A stretch of DNA of 64,000 nt, from NCBI GenBank assembly GCA_965248805.1, contig CBDFKJ010000008.1, forward strand, positions 1-64,000. The letters run 5' to 3'. Positions 8,783 to 17,370 of the stretch are shown in pieces; the first letter of the stretch is position 1; every line of letters starts with the position of its first letter. The notes beneath the pieces are model-generated. The model worked only from the letters and a program-made list of their open reading frames with translations. It searched no databases and was not told where the DNA came from. This stretch comes from CBDFKJ01 sp965248805 (lineage in GTDB: Bacteria > Pseudomonadota > Alphaproteobacteria > UBA6615). Made by a program: the position numbers and the translations under genes.

Positions 8783-9934
8783 CTAGGCCTTGACCGACCC
8801 GGCCATCATGCCGCGCACGAAGTAGCGCTGCAGCGCCAGGAACACGACCAACGGCACGATGATCGAGACGAAGGCGCTACTGGTCAGGATCTCCCAGTTG
8901 TCGCCGCGCGAGCCCAACAGCTCCCGAAGCTTCGACGTCAGCACAATCTGATTGTCCTGCTTGCCCAGGAACACCAGGGCGACGAGCAGGTCGTTCCAAA
9001 CCCACAGGAACTGGAAGATCGCGAACGACGCCAAGGCCGGCACCGACAGCGGCAGGACCATGCGCGAGAAGATCTGGAAGTGCGTGGCACCATCGACACG
9101 CGCCGATTCGATGATCTCCTTGGGCAGGCTGCCGATGTAGTTGCGCAGCAGGTAGATCGCCAAAGGCAGCCCGAATCCGGTATGGGCGAGCCAAATGCCT
9201 GGGTATGACTTGGCCTCGATGCCGAGCGACCCGCCGATATCATTGTACAGCCGCAGCAGCGGGATCAGCGACATCTGCAGCGGCACCACCAGAAGCCCGA
9301 CGACGACCACGAACAGGAACTGTCGTCCCGGAAACTGCATCCACGAAAATGCGTAGGCCGCGAAGGCGGCGATGAGGACCGGGATGATCGTTGCCGGCAC
9401 GGCCACCGTCAGCGTGTTGATGAAGGCCTGGCCGACACCCTCCGACGCCATCACTTCGGCGTAGTTTTCCCAGGTGAACCGCGGCGGGATGTTGGCGACG
9501 AAGAAGAACCGCCTGCCACGCTGCAATTCGAACGGCTCCGGCGAGACCCACTCATAGCTGCCGTCGATCTGCAGCGTGAACACGGTGCCGTCCTCCAGCG
9601 CGATCGGCTCACCGGGGCGAAACGCGGTGAGTTCACGCTGGTTATCGCTGTAGGTGCTGACCGTGCGATTGGTGCCGGGTTCGAAGAACGCACCCGAGAT
9701 CACCCATTCGCCGTTGCGCTCGACCGCCTCGGTGCCGGTGCGGCCGCGTTCGGCCCGTTGCGTGTTCGTCAGTGCCGTCCACCAGCCCGATACGATCAGC
9801 TGGTCCTTGTCACGAAACGAGCTGATCAAGAGCCCGGCCGTCGGTACCGTCCACAGCAGCACCAGCAGAAGCAGAAGCGTGTGCGCGACCAGTCGGCCGT
9901 AGGTCAGCCTCAGGCCGAGAATGCGTCGGTTCAT
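8783..9934 (-). CDS. aglG: Alpha-glucoside ABC transporter permease AglG
   Basis: A 383-residue inner-membrane permease of the MalG type. The first membrane helix (LLLLLVLLWTVPTAGLLISS) is followed by a periplasmic insert of about 100 residues before the second helix, then the usual permease core with the cytoplasmic EAA loop ESARVDGATHFQIFSRMVLP, which docks the ATPase. Length and the long insert match AglG. Its ATG overlaps the aglF stop (ATGA at 9931-9934). Confidence 0.88.
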   Translation of the reverse strand: MNRRILGLRLTYGRLVAHTLLLLLVLLWTVPTAGLLISSFRDKDQLIVSGWWTALTNTQRAERGRTGTEAVERNGEWVISGAFFEPGTNRTVSTYSDNQRELTAFRPGEPIALEDGTVFTLQIDGSYEWVSPEPFELQRGRRFFFVANIPPRFTWENYAEVMASEGVGQAFINTLTVAVPATIIPVLIAAFAAYAFSWMQFPGRQFLFVVVVGLLVVPLQMSLIPLLRLYNDIGGSLGIEAKSYPGIWLAHTGFGLPLAIYLLRNYIGSLPKEIIESARVDGATHFQIFSRMVLPLSVPALASFAIFQFLWVWNDLLVALVFLGKQDNQIVLTSKLRELLGSRGDNWEILTSSAFVSIIVPLVVFLALQRYFVRGMMAGSVKA

Positions 9935-10941
9935 CGCATTCCCTCCTCTTTTTGGAAGCGGCGGATGTTCCAGACCATGATCGGGATGACCGCGATCATG
10001 ATGATCAGCGCAATGGTGCTGCCGCGGCCGAAATCACCGCCGCCGCGGAACATCCAATCGAACATCAGGTTGGCCAGAACCTCGGTGTTCCATTGGCCGT
10101 TGGTCATCGCCAGCACGATGTCGAACACCTTCAGGACGATGATGGTGATGGTCGTCCAAACGACCAGGATCGTCGTCATGATTTGCGGGATCATGATCTT
10201 GAAGAAGATCATGATCTCGCTTGCGCCGTCGATGCGGGCGGCCTCAATGGTCTCCTCCGGAATGCCCCTGAGTGCGGCGCTCATGATGACCATGGAGAAC
10301 GGGGTCTGGATCCAGATCAGGATCGCCATCAGGAAGAAATTGTTCCAGAACGGCACAGTGATCCAGGCCTGCGGCTCGCCGCCGAACCACACGATAATGG
10401 CGTTGAGGATGCCGATCTGGGTGACGCCGGGCCCGCGGAAGTCGTAGACGAACTTCCAGATGACGCTGGCGCCGACGAAGGAGATGGCCATTGGCAGGAA
10501 TATCATCGTCTTGGCGATCGTCCCCCAGCGCACGCGGTCGGCCAGCACGGCGACGACCAGGCCGAACGCCGTGCTGAGCAGGGGCACGACCACCAGCCAC
10601 AGGATGTTGTTGCGGATCGAGTTGAGGAACTCCGGATCGCGGAACGCCCAAACATAGTTGGCGATGCCCTTGAAGACCGTGCCGGTGCGGTCGAAGAAGC
10701 TCAGTCGAATAGTCTCATAGACCGGGTACACGAGGTAGACACCGAGCAGGAAGACGGCCGGCGCCACAAACAGCCAGGGCCTAATGGCTTCGCGTTGGCC
10801 TTCCCTGATCACCAGGGTGCCGTCGCGACGCACGTCCTTGAGCCCGGTGTCGAGCAGCCAGTTTGTGCCCGCGAAATAGGCCACGCTGAGCCCAACGCCC
10901 AGGACGATCGCGACCAGTGCGCCGAAGATCTGCCCAGTCAC
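9931..10941 (-). CDS. aglF: Alpha-glucoside ABC transporter permease AglF
   Basis: A 336-residue inner-membrane permease of the MalF type. It has two N-terminal hydrophobic stretches (IVLGVGLSVAYFAG and LFVAPAVFLLGVYLVYPVY), further helices, and the EAA loop EAARIDGASEIMIFFKIMIP. It pairs with AglG as the heterodimeric channel. It is separated from aglE by about 90 bases carrying a stem-loop, and overlaps aglG by four bases. Confidence 0.88.
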   Translation of the reverse strand: MTGQIFGALVAIVLGVGLSVAYFAGTNWLLDTGLKDVRRDGTLVIREGQREAIRPWLFVAPAVFLLGVYLVYPVYETIRLSFFDRTGTVFKGIANYVWAFRDPEFLNSIRNNILWLVVVPLLSTAFGLVVAVLADRVRWGTIAKTMIFLPMAISFVGASVIWKFVYDFRGPGVTQIGILNAIIVWFGGEPQAWITVPFWNNFFLMAILIWIQTPFSMVIMSAALRGIPEETIEAARIDGASEIMIFFKIMIPQIMTTILVVWTTITIIVLKVFDIVLAMTNGQWNTEVLANLMFDWMFRGGGDFGRGSTIALIIMIAVIPIMVWNIRRFQKEEGMR

Positions 10942-10973
10942 GCTAGATCCCTCCCGTTGACGCGTTATCAGTA

Positions 10974-11003
10974 GCGGGCCGGACGAGGGTGCGGCCGGCC
11001 CGC
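10974..11003 (-). promoter_or_regulatory. Stem-loop between aglE and aglF
   Basis: A 9-bp perfect stem (GCGGGCCGG / CCGGCCCGC) with a 12-base loop lies in the only sizeable gap of the operon. Hairpins at this position after a binding-protein gene commonly protect the upstream message or attenuate the downstream one, giving more binding protein than permease. The role here is inferred from position only. Confidence 0.5.
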
Positions 11004-11032
11004 CTGTTCAACGGCGCTGCTTGCGCGTCAGC

Positions 11033-12397
11033 TCAATTCTTGATCGCGTCCCAGCTGCGCTGGATCGCATCGGCGACATCGGTTGCCGACGAGCCACCGA
11101 CGTAGTTAACCATGCCGGTCCAGAAGGAGCCGGCGCCGACGGCACCGGGCATCAGGTCGGAAGCGTCGAACCGGAATGTCGTCGCGTTCAATAGGATCTC
11201 GCCCTGCTTACGCAGCGTATCGTTGGCATAGGCGTCGATGTTGACGCCCTTGTGCGGCGTCAACAGGCCGGTCTGGGCCATCCAGATCTCGTGCGACAGC
11301 GGTGTCTGCAGGTACTGGATCAGCGCACGGGCGACCGGGCTATCCTTGGTGATCGCCCACAGCGTGCCGGCACCGAGCACCGGGTTGCCCAGAGCCTCGG
11401 CCGCGAACGGCGGGAAGTAGAAGAAGTCGGCATCGACGCCAAGCTCCGTGCCGTCGGGGAAGAACGATGGAATGAAGCTCGCCTGATGATGCATGTAGCA
11501 ACGCGGCGGGACGTTAAACATACCCTGCGGGCTGTCGCGGAAGTCGGTCGCACCGACCGCCGCCGAGCCGCCGTTCACCCACGCATCGTTCTTGGCGAAC
11601 GTGCCGAACACGTCGATCGCGTTGACGATGCGCGGATCGTTGAACGGAATGTCGTTCGTCACCCAGCCGTCGTAGACCGCAGGCGACTGCGTGCGCAGCA
11701 TTATGTCCTCGACCCAGTCCGTCGCCGGCCAGCCGGTCGCGTCGCCGGAGCCGAGGCCGATGCACCACGGGGTGCCGCCGTCGGCGACGATCTGCTCGCT
11801 CAGCGCGAGCAACTCCTCCATGGTCGCGGGTACCTCGTAGCCGGAATCCTCGAAGTTCTCGGGCACGTACCAGACGAGGCTCTTGACATCGATCTTGTAG
11901 AAGAAGCCGTACAGGTGCTCGTTGCCGTTCTGATCGGCGTAGGTGCCGAGATCGATCCAGGATTGGCCGGCGGCGTAGTTTTCGAGCACCCAATCACCGA
12001 CGTCGTCGCCCAGGGGCACCAGCCCGCCTTTCGAGGCCTGGTCGGCGGCCAGCCCCGGCTGCGGGAACACGGCCAGGTTCGGCGGGCTGCCGGCCTGAAT
12101 ATCGATGACGATCTGCTGTTCGAAGCTGTCGGAGCCGGCATAGTTCACCGTGGCGCCGGTTGCCTGCTCGAAATAGGCGAGAACGCTGGAGACGAGATCT
12201 CTGTCGGTGCCGAGCCACGGCCCCAGGACCGAAACCTCCTGACCACTAAGGTCCATCGCCTCGAACGCGTCGAGATCGCCCCAGTGGAACCGTGAATCCT
12301 GACCGATCGGGAAGACCAGGTCCTGGGCCGCGACCGGCAACGCTGTCAGTAGCGACAGCACCACCGTCCCAGACGATAGGATGTTTCGCGTGTTCAT
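11033..12397 (-). CDS. aglE: Alpha-glucoside-binding periplasmic protein AglE
   Basis: A 454-residue family 1 extracellular solute-binding protein. The signal peptide is MNTRNILSSGTVVLSLLTALPVAAQ with cleavage after AQ; the mature part carries the binding-protein fold. It is first in the leftward operon aglE-aglF-aglG-GH1-GH13-aglK and would deliver glucosides to AglFG. Promoter elements should lie in 12398-12595, but no clear operator was recognised there, and no LacI-type regulator gene (AglR-like) is visible in the window. Confidence 0.87.
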   Translation of the reverse strand: MNTRNILSSGTVVLSLLTALPVAAQDLVFPIGQDSRFHWGDLDAFEAMDLSGQEVSVLGPWLGTDRDLVSSVLAYFEQATGATVNYAGSDSFEQQIVIDIQAGSPPNLAVFPQPGLAADQASKGGLVPLGDDVGDWVLENYAAGQSWIDLGTYADQNGNEHLYGFFYKIDVKSLVWYVPENFEDSGYEVPATMEELLALSEQIVADGGTPWCIGLGSGDATGWPATDWVEDIMLRTQSPAVYDGWVTNDIPFNDPRIVNAIDVFGTFAKNDAWVNGGSAAVGATDFRDSPQGMFNVPPRCYMHHQASFIPSFFPDGTELGVDADFFYFPPFAAEALGNPVLGAGTLWAITKDSPVARALIQYLQTPLSHEIWMAQTGLLTPHKGVNIDAYANDTLRKQGEILLNATTFRFDASDLMPGAVGAGSFWTGMVNYVGGSSATDVADAIQRSWDAIKN

Positions 12398-12595
12398 GTT
12401 CTGATTTCCTCCGCTGCTAGATTCGTCGTTTCCGGGTCACCCGCCCGGTCGACTGTTCCGTTCCTCGTTGGTATCGACCCTATTCGATTTCGCATGGCGG
12501 TGCATCTGCTTAAAAGCCACGCGTTGCACGCGCGCAGCGGGCGGCGGACGGTTTCTGAATGCATAAAGAAAGGCTAACTTGCGTTTCTTGATCGG

Positions 12596-12758
12596 TCATC
12601 CCTTCGCCGCCACGGGAATCCGACGGAGGAGGCACGCCATAAGCCAAAGCGGCACGATAGCCGCGATGAACGCGCCGATGGTGAATATCGCGGCCGGCAG
12701 GCCGATGCGATCGGACACGATGCCCAGGACCGCCGGTCCGACGAAGAATCCCGCCTAG
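12596..12758 (-). pseudogene. MFS transporter, C-terminal fragment
   Basis: After the IS1182-like element the leftward frame continues GFFVGPAVLGIVSDRIGLP and a last membrane helix (AAIFTIGAFIAAIVPLWLMA), ending AAKG at a TGA (12596-12598). It is the last two helices of the transporter beginning at 15217. Removing the element and one 4-base duplication restores VIAYAGFFVG in frame, giving about 388 residues in all. Confidence 0.8.
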
Positions 12759-14212
12759 CAGCCCGTTGACGAAGTCCGGCGTGTCTGATTCTGTCTGAAC
12801 ATAGAGATTTAGACGGGCGTCGTGCGATGGCATTGAGACGACAGAGCGAGGTTCAGGGTGACCTCGTGGTGACATGGGCGGAGATGCCGCGTTCGCCTGG
12901 ACACGCGTTTTCCGACCGGCTGCATGAGTTGCTGACCGAGTCTGGCTTTGACGGCTTCGTGGAGGCGACGTGCAAGCCATACTACGCACCTCGGATGGGG
13001 GCTCCTTCGCTGCCGCCGGGGCGTTATTTCCGGATGCACATGATCGGCTATTTCGAGGGCATCGGCAGCGAGCGCGGCATCGCTTGGCGCTGTTCGGATT
13101 CGCTGTCGCTTCGCGCGTTTCTGCGGTTGGCGAACCGGGACAAGGTTCCCGATCATTCCTGGTTGTCGAAGACGCGCGGCCGGCTGCCGCACGAGGTCCA
13201 TGAAAAGGTTTTCGACTGGGTTCTGGCTCTCGTCGCCGCGCGCGGTCTGGTGAAGGGCGAGCGGATCGGCGTCGACGGCTCGACGATGGAAGCCAACGCC
13301 GCCCTGCGAGCCATCGTGCGGCGCGATAGCGGCGAGACCTATCGCGAGATGCTGACGCAAATGGCGAAGGAGAGTGGCGTCGAAACGCCGACGATCGACG
13401 ACCTCGTCCGGCTCGATCGCCGGCGGAAGGGCAAGAAGCTTTCGAACAAGGATTGGACGAGCCCGACCGATCCTGATGCGAAGATCGCGCGGATGAAGGA
13501 CGGCACCACGCATCTGGCCTACAAGCCCGAGCACGCGGTCGATCTCGACACCGGCGTCATCGTTGCGGCACCGATCTATCCAGCCGATGAAGGCGACACG
13601 ACGACTTTGCCTGGGACGCTGGAGGCGGCCGCGCGCAACCTCGCCGAGGTCGGCCTGGCTCCAACACGGGCAGAGCCCTGCGGTCTCGTTGGCGACAAGG
13701 GCTATCATTCACGCGAGGGGCTGAAAGACCTCGACGGCGGCGTCTGGAAAACGCGGATCTCCGAGCCGGAGCCCGCCAACGGCTATCTGCGCTGGCATGG
13801 CGACCAGGCGGCACGTCAGGCTGTCTACGCCAACCGGGCGCGATTGAAGTCCGGCGTCGCGCGGAACGCCATGCGCAGGCGCGGTGAGATGGTCGAGCGC
13901 AGCTTCGCCCATGTCCTCGACCGTGGCGGCATGCGCCGCGCGTTGCTGCGGGCGCGCGAGAACGTCCACAAACGCTACCTGATCCATGTCGCCGGGTTCA
14001 ATCTCGGCATTCTGATGCGCGCGCTGTTCGGATCAGGCACGCCGAGGGAGGCTGCGAGTGCAAAGAGCACCCTTTTGTTCGTTATTCAGTTCGATGCTGC
14101 CCTGGCGATCGCCATCGTGGCGAACATCGAAGGCAAACCAGCCATGCTCGTTATCATCATCATCGTCGCCCCCGAAACCGATTGATCAAAGCGCGACTTC
14201 ATCACCGGGCTG
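12759..14212 (+). mobile_element. IS1182-like insertion sequence, intact copy
   Basis: The element is about 1454 bases. Terminal inverted repeats are CAGCCCGTTGACGAAGTC (left) and CAGCCCGGTGATGAAGTC (right, read inward). Flanking 4-base repeats are CTAG (12755-12758) and ATAG (14213-14216), equal except for one base. It splits an MFS gene; the rejoined frame reads VIAY-AGFF. A second, decayed copy of the same family lies at 23905-25327 in the opposite orientation. Confidence 0.8.
12827..14185 (+). CDS. IS1182-like (IS5/IS1182 group) transposase
   Basis: 452 residues with an InsH-like N-terminal domain (YRFxxHMIGYFEG-type segment, seen as RYFRMHMIGYFEGIGSERG) and a DDE domain with GVDGSTMEANAALR, HLAYKPEHAVDLDTG, VGDKGYHSREGL and VERSFAHVLDRGGMRRA. 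The frame is open throughout, so the element may be functional. The last 40 residues are hydrophobic and poorly conserved against the second copy. The exact family name is from motif memory; IS5-like is the alternative. Confidence 0.82.
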   Translation: MALRRQSEVQGDLVVTWAEMPRSPGHAFSDRLHELLTESGFDGFVEATCKPYYAPRMGAPSLPPGRYFRMHMIGYFEGIGSERGIAWRCSDSLSLRAFLRLANRDKVPDHSWLSKTRGRLPHEVHEKVFDWVLALVAARGLVKGERIGVDGSTMEANAALRAIVRRDSGETYREMLTQMAKESGVETPTIDDLVRLDRRRKGKKLSNKDWTSPTDPDAKIARMKDGTTHLAYKPEHAVDLDTGVIVAAPIYPADEGDTTTLPGTLEAAARNLAEVGLAPTRAEPCGLVGDKGYHSREGLKDLDGGVWKTRISEPEPANGYLRWHGDQAARQAVYANRARLKSGVARNAMRRRGEMVERSFAHVLDRGGMRRALLRARENVHKRYLIHVAGFNLGILMRALFGSGTPREAASAKSTLLFVIQFDAALAIAIVANIEGKPAMLVIIIIVAPETD

Positions 14213-15217
14213 ATAGGCAATGACACCGGCGCGCGCGATCGCACGGCCGCGACGATCGGGAGACACCGCGCGACCGGCTAGACTAAAGCCTGCCGGGGCT
14301 ACGACCGAAATGCCGGCGCCGCAGAGCATGACGCCCGCAAGCGCCGCGGTGACAGGCGAAGCGGCGCCAAAGACTGCGGCGCCGGCAACGCCCAACGCCG
14401 CACCGCCGATCAAGAGCACGCCGTCGCCGACGCGACGGCCCAGTCCCTGCCCGGTGAAACGGCCCACGGCGACAGCGAGCGCCAGAAGACCGGGACCAAG
14501 TCCGCCGATGGCTGGATCGGCGCTCAACGTGCGCTCGAGATGCAGGGCCGACCACGACTGCATGCCGTTTTCTGCGAGGAACGCGACGAACGCGATGAGG
14601 CCGAAGATCACGACAAGCGGCGGCAGGCCGCGCCGGTTGGTCGTCGCCGTCTTCGCCTTGCTCCCGTGGTCCGTTGGGGTATGCGACAGCAAGGCGAGCA
14701 ACAGAATGGCGGCAAGTGCGCCCGTCAGCGCGACCGTCACCGTGATGCCACCGGTACGCAGCAGGCCGGTCAACGCCGCCGCCATGAAGAAGACGATCGC
14801 GAAGAAACCGTGATTGAGTTGCATGAGAGAGGTTTGGTGTCGGGATTCCAAGGCGCTGACCCGACCATTCATGACCACGTCCATGAAGCCAGAGGCGCCG
14901 CCGAGCATGAGCAGTGTGACCGATAGGGACACCGGCGTTGCGGCGAGAGCCGGCAGGATCGCGGCCGCTCCAAAGACGGCGATCGACAGCGGCAACAGCC
15001 ATGGACCACAGCGGTCGCTGAGCTTGCCGCCGGCGATCATCGCCGGGATGGCGCCGAGCGCCACGAAGAGAAGGGCGCGCCCCAACTGGGCATCGTCGGC
15101 GCCGACATCGGCCTTGACCTGCGGGATGAGCGCGCTCCACACGCCCCAGAAGACCCCCATGGCGATGAATGCCATCAGCGGCGCGCGTGTAACTCTGATG
15201 TCATGCAGGATTTGCAT
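14213..15217 (-). pseudogene. MFS transporter, N-terminal part, split by IS
   Basis: Ten or so membrane helices of a major facilitator transporter start at the ATG at 15217 (IRVTRAPLMAFIAMGVFWGV). The loop motif is seen as GGKLSDRCGPW between helices 2 and 3. The frame runs into the IS1182-like element after RAGVIAY; the rest is at 12596-12758. The style is that of the YbjJ/fucose-permease-like group, substrate unknown. As it stands it would make a protein without its final two helices, so it is probably inactive. Confidence 0.8.
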
Positions 15218-15292
15218 CAGGGCTCCGGTCGGTCGGTGGAAGCGGTGCCCAAGCGCGGACTCCGACCGCGGACCTGCTGCTTCGATGTTCGG

Positions 15293-15934
15293 CTATCGAT
15301 TGGTAGCGGTAATCGGCAGATCGGCGCGAAGCGTGTGCGTCAATCCATCATTGTCGTATACCGTCAGCCGAATGGTGAAGTTGTCTCTGTACCGATAAAT
15401 ATGCTGTACGATTTTGCCTTCTGCCGTCGTCCCGTCACCGAAATCCCACGCGAACCTGGCAATTTCGCCGTCGGCGTCGGTCGAGCGCGACCCATCGAAC
15501 GTGATCACGGTGTAGGATGGCGGGTTGGACGGATCCCAGCTGAACGCAGCCTGGGGTGCCGACAACGGTCCGATCTCCAGGGTTCGCCATGCGAGGTCGA
15601 GAAGCCGACGGCACTCACGGCCGTCGTCGAGATCCGTGGCCCGGTAAAGCTCTTCGATGATCACGTTTATGTCCGCCCTCAATTCGGGTTCGTCGACGCT
15701 ATCGAGGGCGGTCTCGAGCGCCAATAAACCCTCGTGGCATCCACCCATCACTCGGTCGGGCGACCGCGGCTCGACCTGGGCATGAGCGGACTGCGTGGCC
15801 CAAGCCAGGATTGCGGTTGCGATGACAATGCATCGCTGCTTGTTTTTCAGGCTGGGAAGCGCGGCGCTGAAGGCGAGAAGAGTGGCGCCAACGACTGCGC
15901 TTGCGATCGTGGATAGCATCTCGATTGCCTCCAC
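15293..15934 (-). CDS. PKD-domain protein, secreted or membrane-anchored
   Basis: 213 residues. Two hydrophobic stretches lie at the N-terminus (about 6-28 and 34-50), the second ending SAHAQ like a signal peptidase site. A helical, acidic region follows (55-120), then one PKD domain (about 130-210) with the hallmark FAWDFGDGTTAEGKIVQHIY. PKD folds usually mediate extracellular protein or glycan contacts. It is 5 bases from the MBL-fold gene and may be co-transcribed with it. Function unknown. Confidence 0.65.
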   Translation of the reverse strand: MEAIEMLSTIASAVVGATLLAFSAALPSLKNKQRCIVIATAILAWATQSAHAQVEPRSPDRVMGGCHEGLLALETALDSVDEPELRADINVIIEELYRATDLDDGRECRRLLDLAWRTLEIGPLSAPQAAFSWDPSNPPSYTVITFDGSRSTDADGEIARFAWDFGDGTTAEGKIVQHIYRYRDNFTIRLTVYDNDGLTHTLRADLPITATNR

Positions 15935-15939
15935 CGAGT

Positions 15940-16788
15940 CTAGCGGCTCTGCCCGACCTCGAACACCGCGTCCTCAGGGCCGCCAGATATGCGAGGGCCG
16001 GAATTGTAGCGCCGCCGAGCGTCCTGAAGCAGCCGATCCAGCTTCGCATCATCGTGCCAAGGATCGTGACGGAAGGGGAAGACTTCCGTCGCACCGACGA
16101 GTGTCGCGAAGTCAAGCGCTTGGCGATAGGTGCTGTGGCCCCATCCAACACGTTTCGCGTACTCTTCGTCAGTAAACTGAGCATCGTGGATCAGCAGATC
16201 TGCGCCGGTCGCGAGATCGTAGCCGGAAGTCCACTCCGGTTCGGCCTTTTTGTCCCGCTTAAGGCCGAGGATCGGCTCATGGTCAGGGAGATAGGCGAGC
16301 GTGCCCGCATCTGCCTGTATCCGGTATCCCACGGTCGGATTCGGATGACATACCAAAGCCGCCTGAATCCTGAACGGACCGAGGTCGAAGCCGGTGAATG
16401 GAATCTCATGACAGGTGACGGCGGGAAGGTCGCGCAAGCGGACGGGAAACAACGGTGGCGACAAGTACCGCGACAGGCGCTGACTCAGGGACAATGTGCT
16501 GCTACCGGGGCCCCAGATGTGAACATCGACGCCCGGTTCATGAAGCGGGCGGAAAAAGCCCAGTCCCTGAATGTGATCCATATGAAGGTGTGTCAGAAGG
16601 ATGTCGACCCGAGACGTGCCGGTCGGCAATCGTGACCCGAGCCGGCGAATCCCTGTGCCCGCGTCGAGCACCAGCATCGCACCATTGTTCGCGCGCACCT
16701 CGACGGTCGACGTGTTGCCGCCATAACGAGCTGTTTCGGGCCCGGGCGAGGCCAGTGATCCGCGGGTACCGAGGAGTGTGGCACGCAT
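15940..16788 (-). CDS. Metallo-beta-lactamase-fold hydrolase
   Basis: 282 residues. The metal-binding motif THLHMDH lies near residue 88, with later histidines in LVCHPNPTVGYR, LIHDAQFTDEEY and GHSTYRQALDFA, typical of RNase Z/PhnP-like single-domain hydrolases. The ATG at 16788 was chosen because it begins MRATLLGTRGS, the family's first strand, and overlaps the stop of the PAS gene (TAATG). The substrate is not evident; pairing with a PAS sensor suggests a signalling or redox role, by inference. Confidence 0.78.
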   Translation of the reverse strand: MRATLLGTRGSLASPGPETARYGGNTSTVEVRANNGAMLVLDAGTGIRRLGSRLPTGTSRVDILLTHLHMDHIQGLGFFRPLHEPGVDVHIWGPGSSTLSLSQRLSRYLSPPLFPVRLRDLPAVTCHEIPFTGFDLGPFRIQAALVCHPNPTVGYRIQADAGTLAYLPDHEPILGLKRDKKAEPEWTSGYDLATGADLLIHDAQFTDEEYAKRVGWGHSTYRQALDFATLVGATEVFPFRHDPWHDDAKLDRLLQDARRRYNSGPRISGGPEDAVFEVGQSR

Positions 16789-17177
16789 TAGTCCGGCAGC
16801 TCCCAAAACAGGGCTGCGGCACCGAGGAGCTTGCCTTTCAGTCCGGTGATGGGAATGGATGCCACCTCGATTTGCCTGAGCGTGCCATCGAGGCCGTGGA
16901 TGAAAAACCGCTTGTAAGCAGGCCTTGCCTCACCAAGGGTTATCATCAGCGGCAGGGCCTGCGGAGAAATCGGCTGCCCCTGGTCGTCGATGGGATTGAA
17001 GGCAGTCGCCCAGGTGTCTGCAGGCATCGGGCCGGTTTCGTCAAATCGCTGGCCGAGGACAGTCTCGGCAGGTTCATTGTAGAACAGGAGGTTCCCCTTC
17101 GGATCAACGAGGAATGGGGGAACGCTCAAGAGTTCGCCTAGCCGTCGCGTTAGAATGATTTCGATGGGGTGGGCCAT
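16788..17177 (-). CDS. Single PAS-domain protein
   Basis: 129 residues forming one PAS domain (PFLVDPKGNLLFYNEPAETV at about 20-40, ending ITGLKGKLLGAAALFWELPD) and no output domain. It overlaps the MBL-fold gene by one base, so the two should be translated together, the PAS protein probably sensing a ligand or redox state for its partner. It diverges from the hydrogenase operon, whose first codon is 194 bases away. Confidence 0.75.
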   Translation of the reverse strand: MAHPIEIILTRRLGELLSVPPFLVDPKGNLLFYNEPAETVLGQRFDETGPMPADTWATAFNPIDDQGQPISPQALPLMITLGEARPAYKRFFIHGLDGTLRQIEVASIPITGLKGKLLGAAALFWELPD

Positions 17178-17370
17178 TGGTTCCCAGATCGCCCATCAGA
17201 CGTTGACGGTGGGGCGCCTAGCACTCGCTGAGCCATGGTACGCCTGATTGGCGTCCGGGTGAAGCCGCACGAAACCGGTACCCGGCCAGGCATTCAGTCG
17301 GCTGCTCTGGCGGCGCTAGGGTCGGCGGTCACAATGGGTGTAGAGTCGTGAAATTCTTGGCGAGGCCGGC

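Noticed and set aside
7967..9208. Long rightward open frame of 413 residues
   Set aside because: It lies antisense across the GH1 and aglG genes, both with clear catalytic or transport motifs.
15653..16635. Rightward open frames opposite the PKD and MBL-fold genes
   Set aside because: No recognisable features; leftward frames have PKD and THLHMDH motifs.
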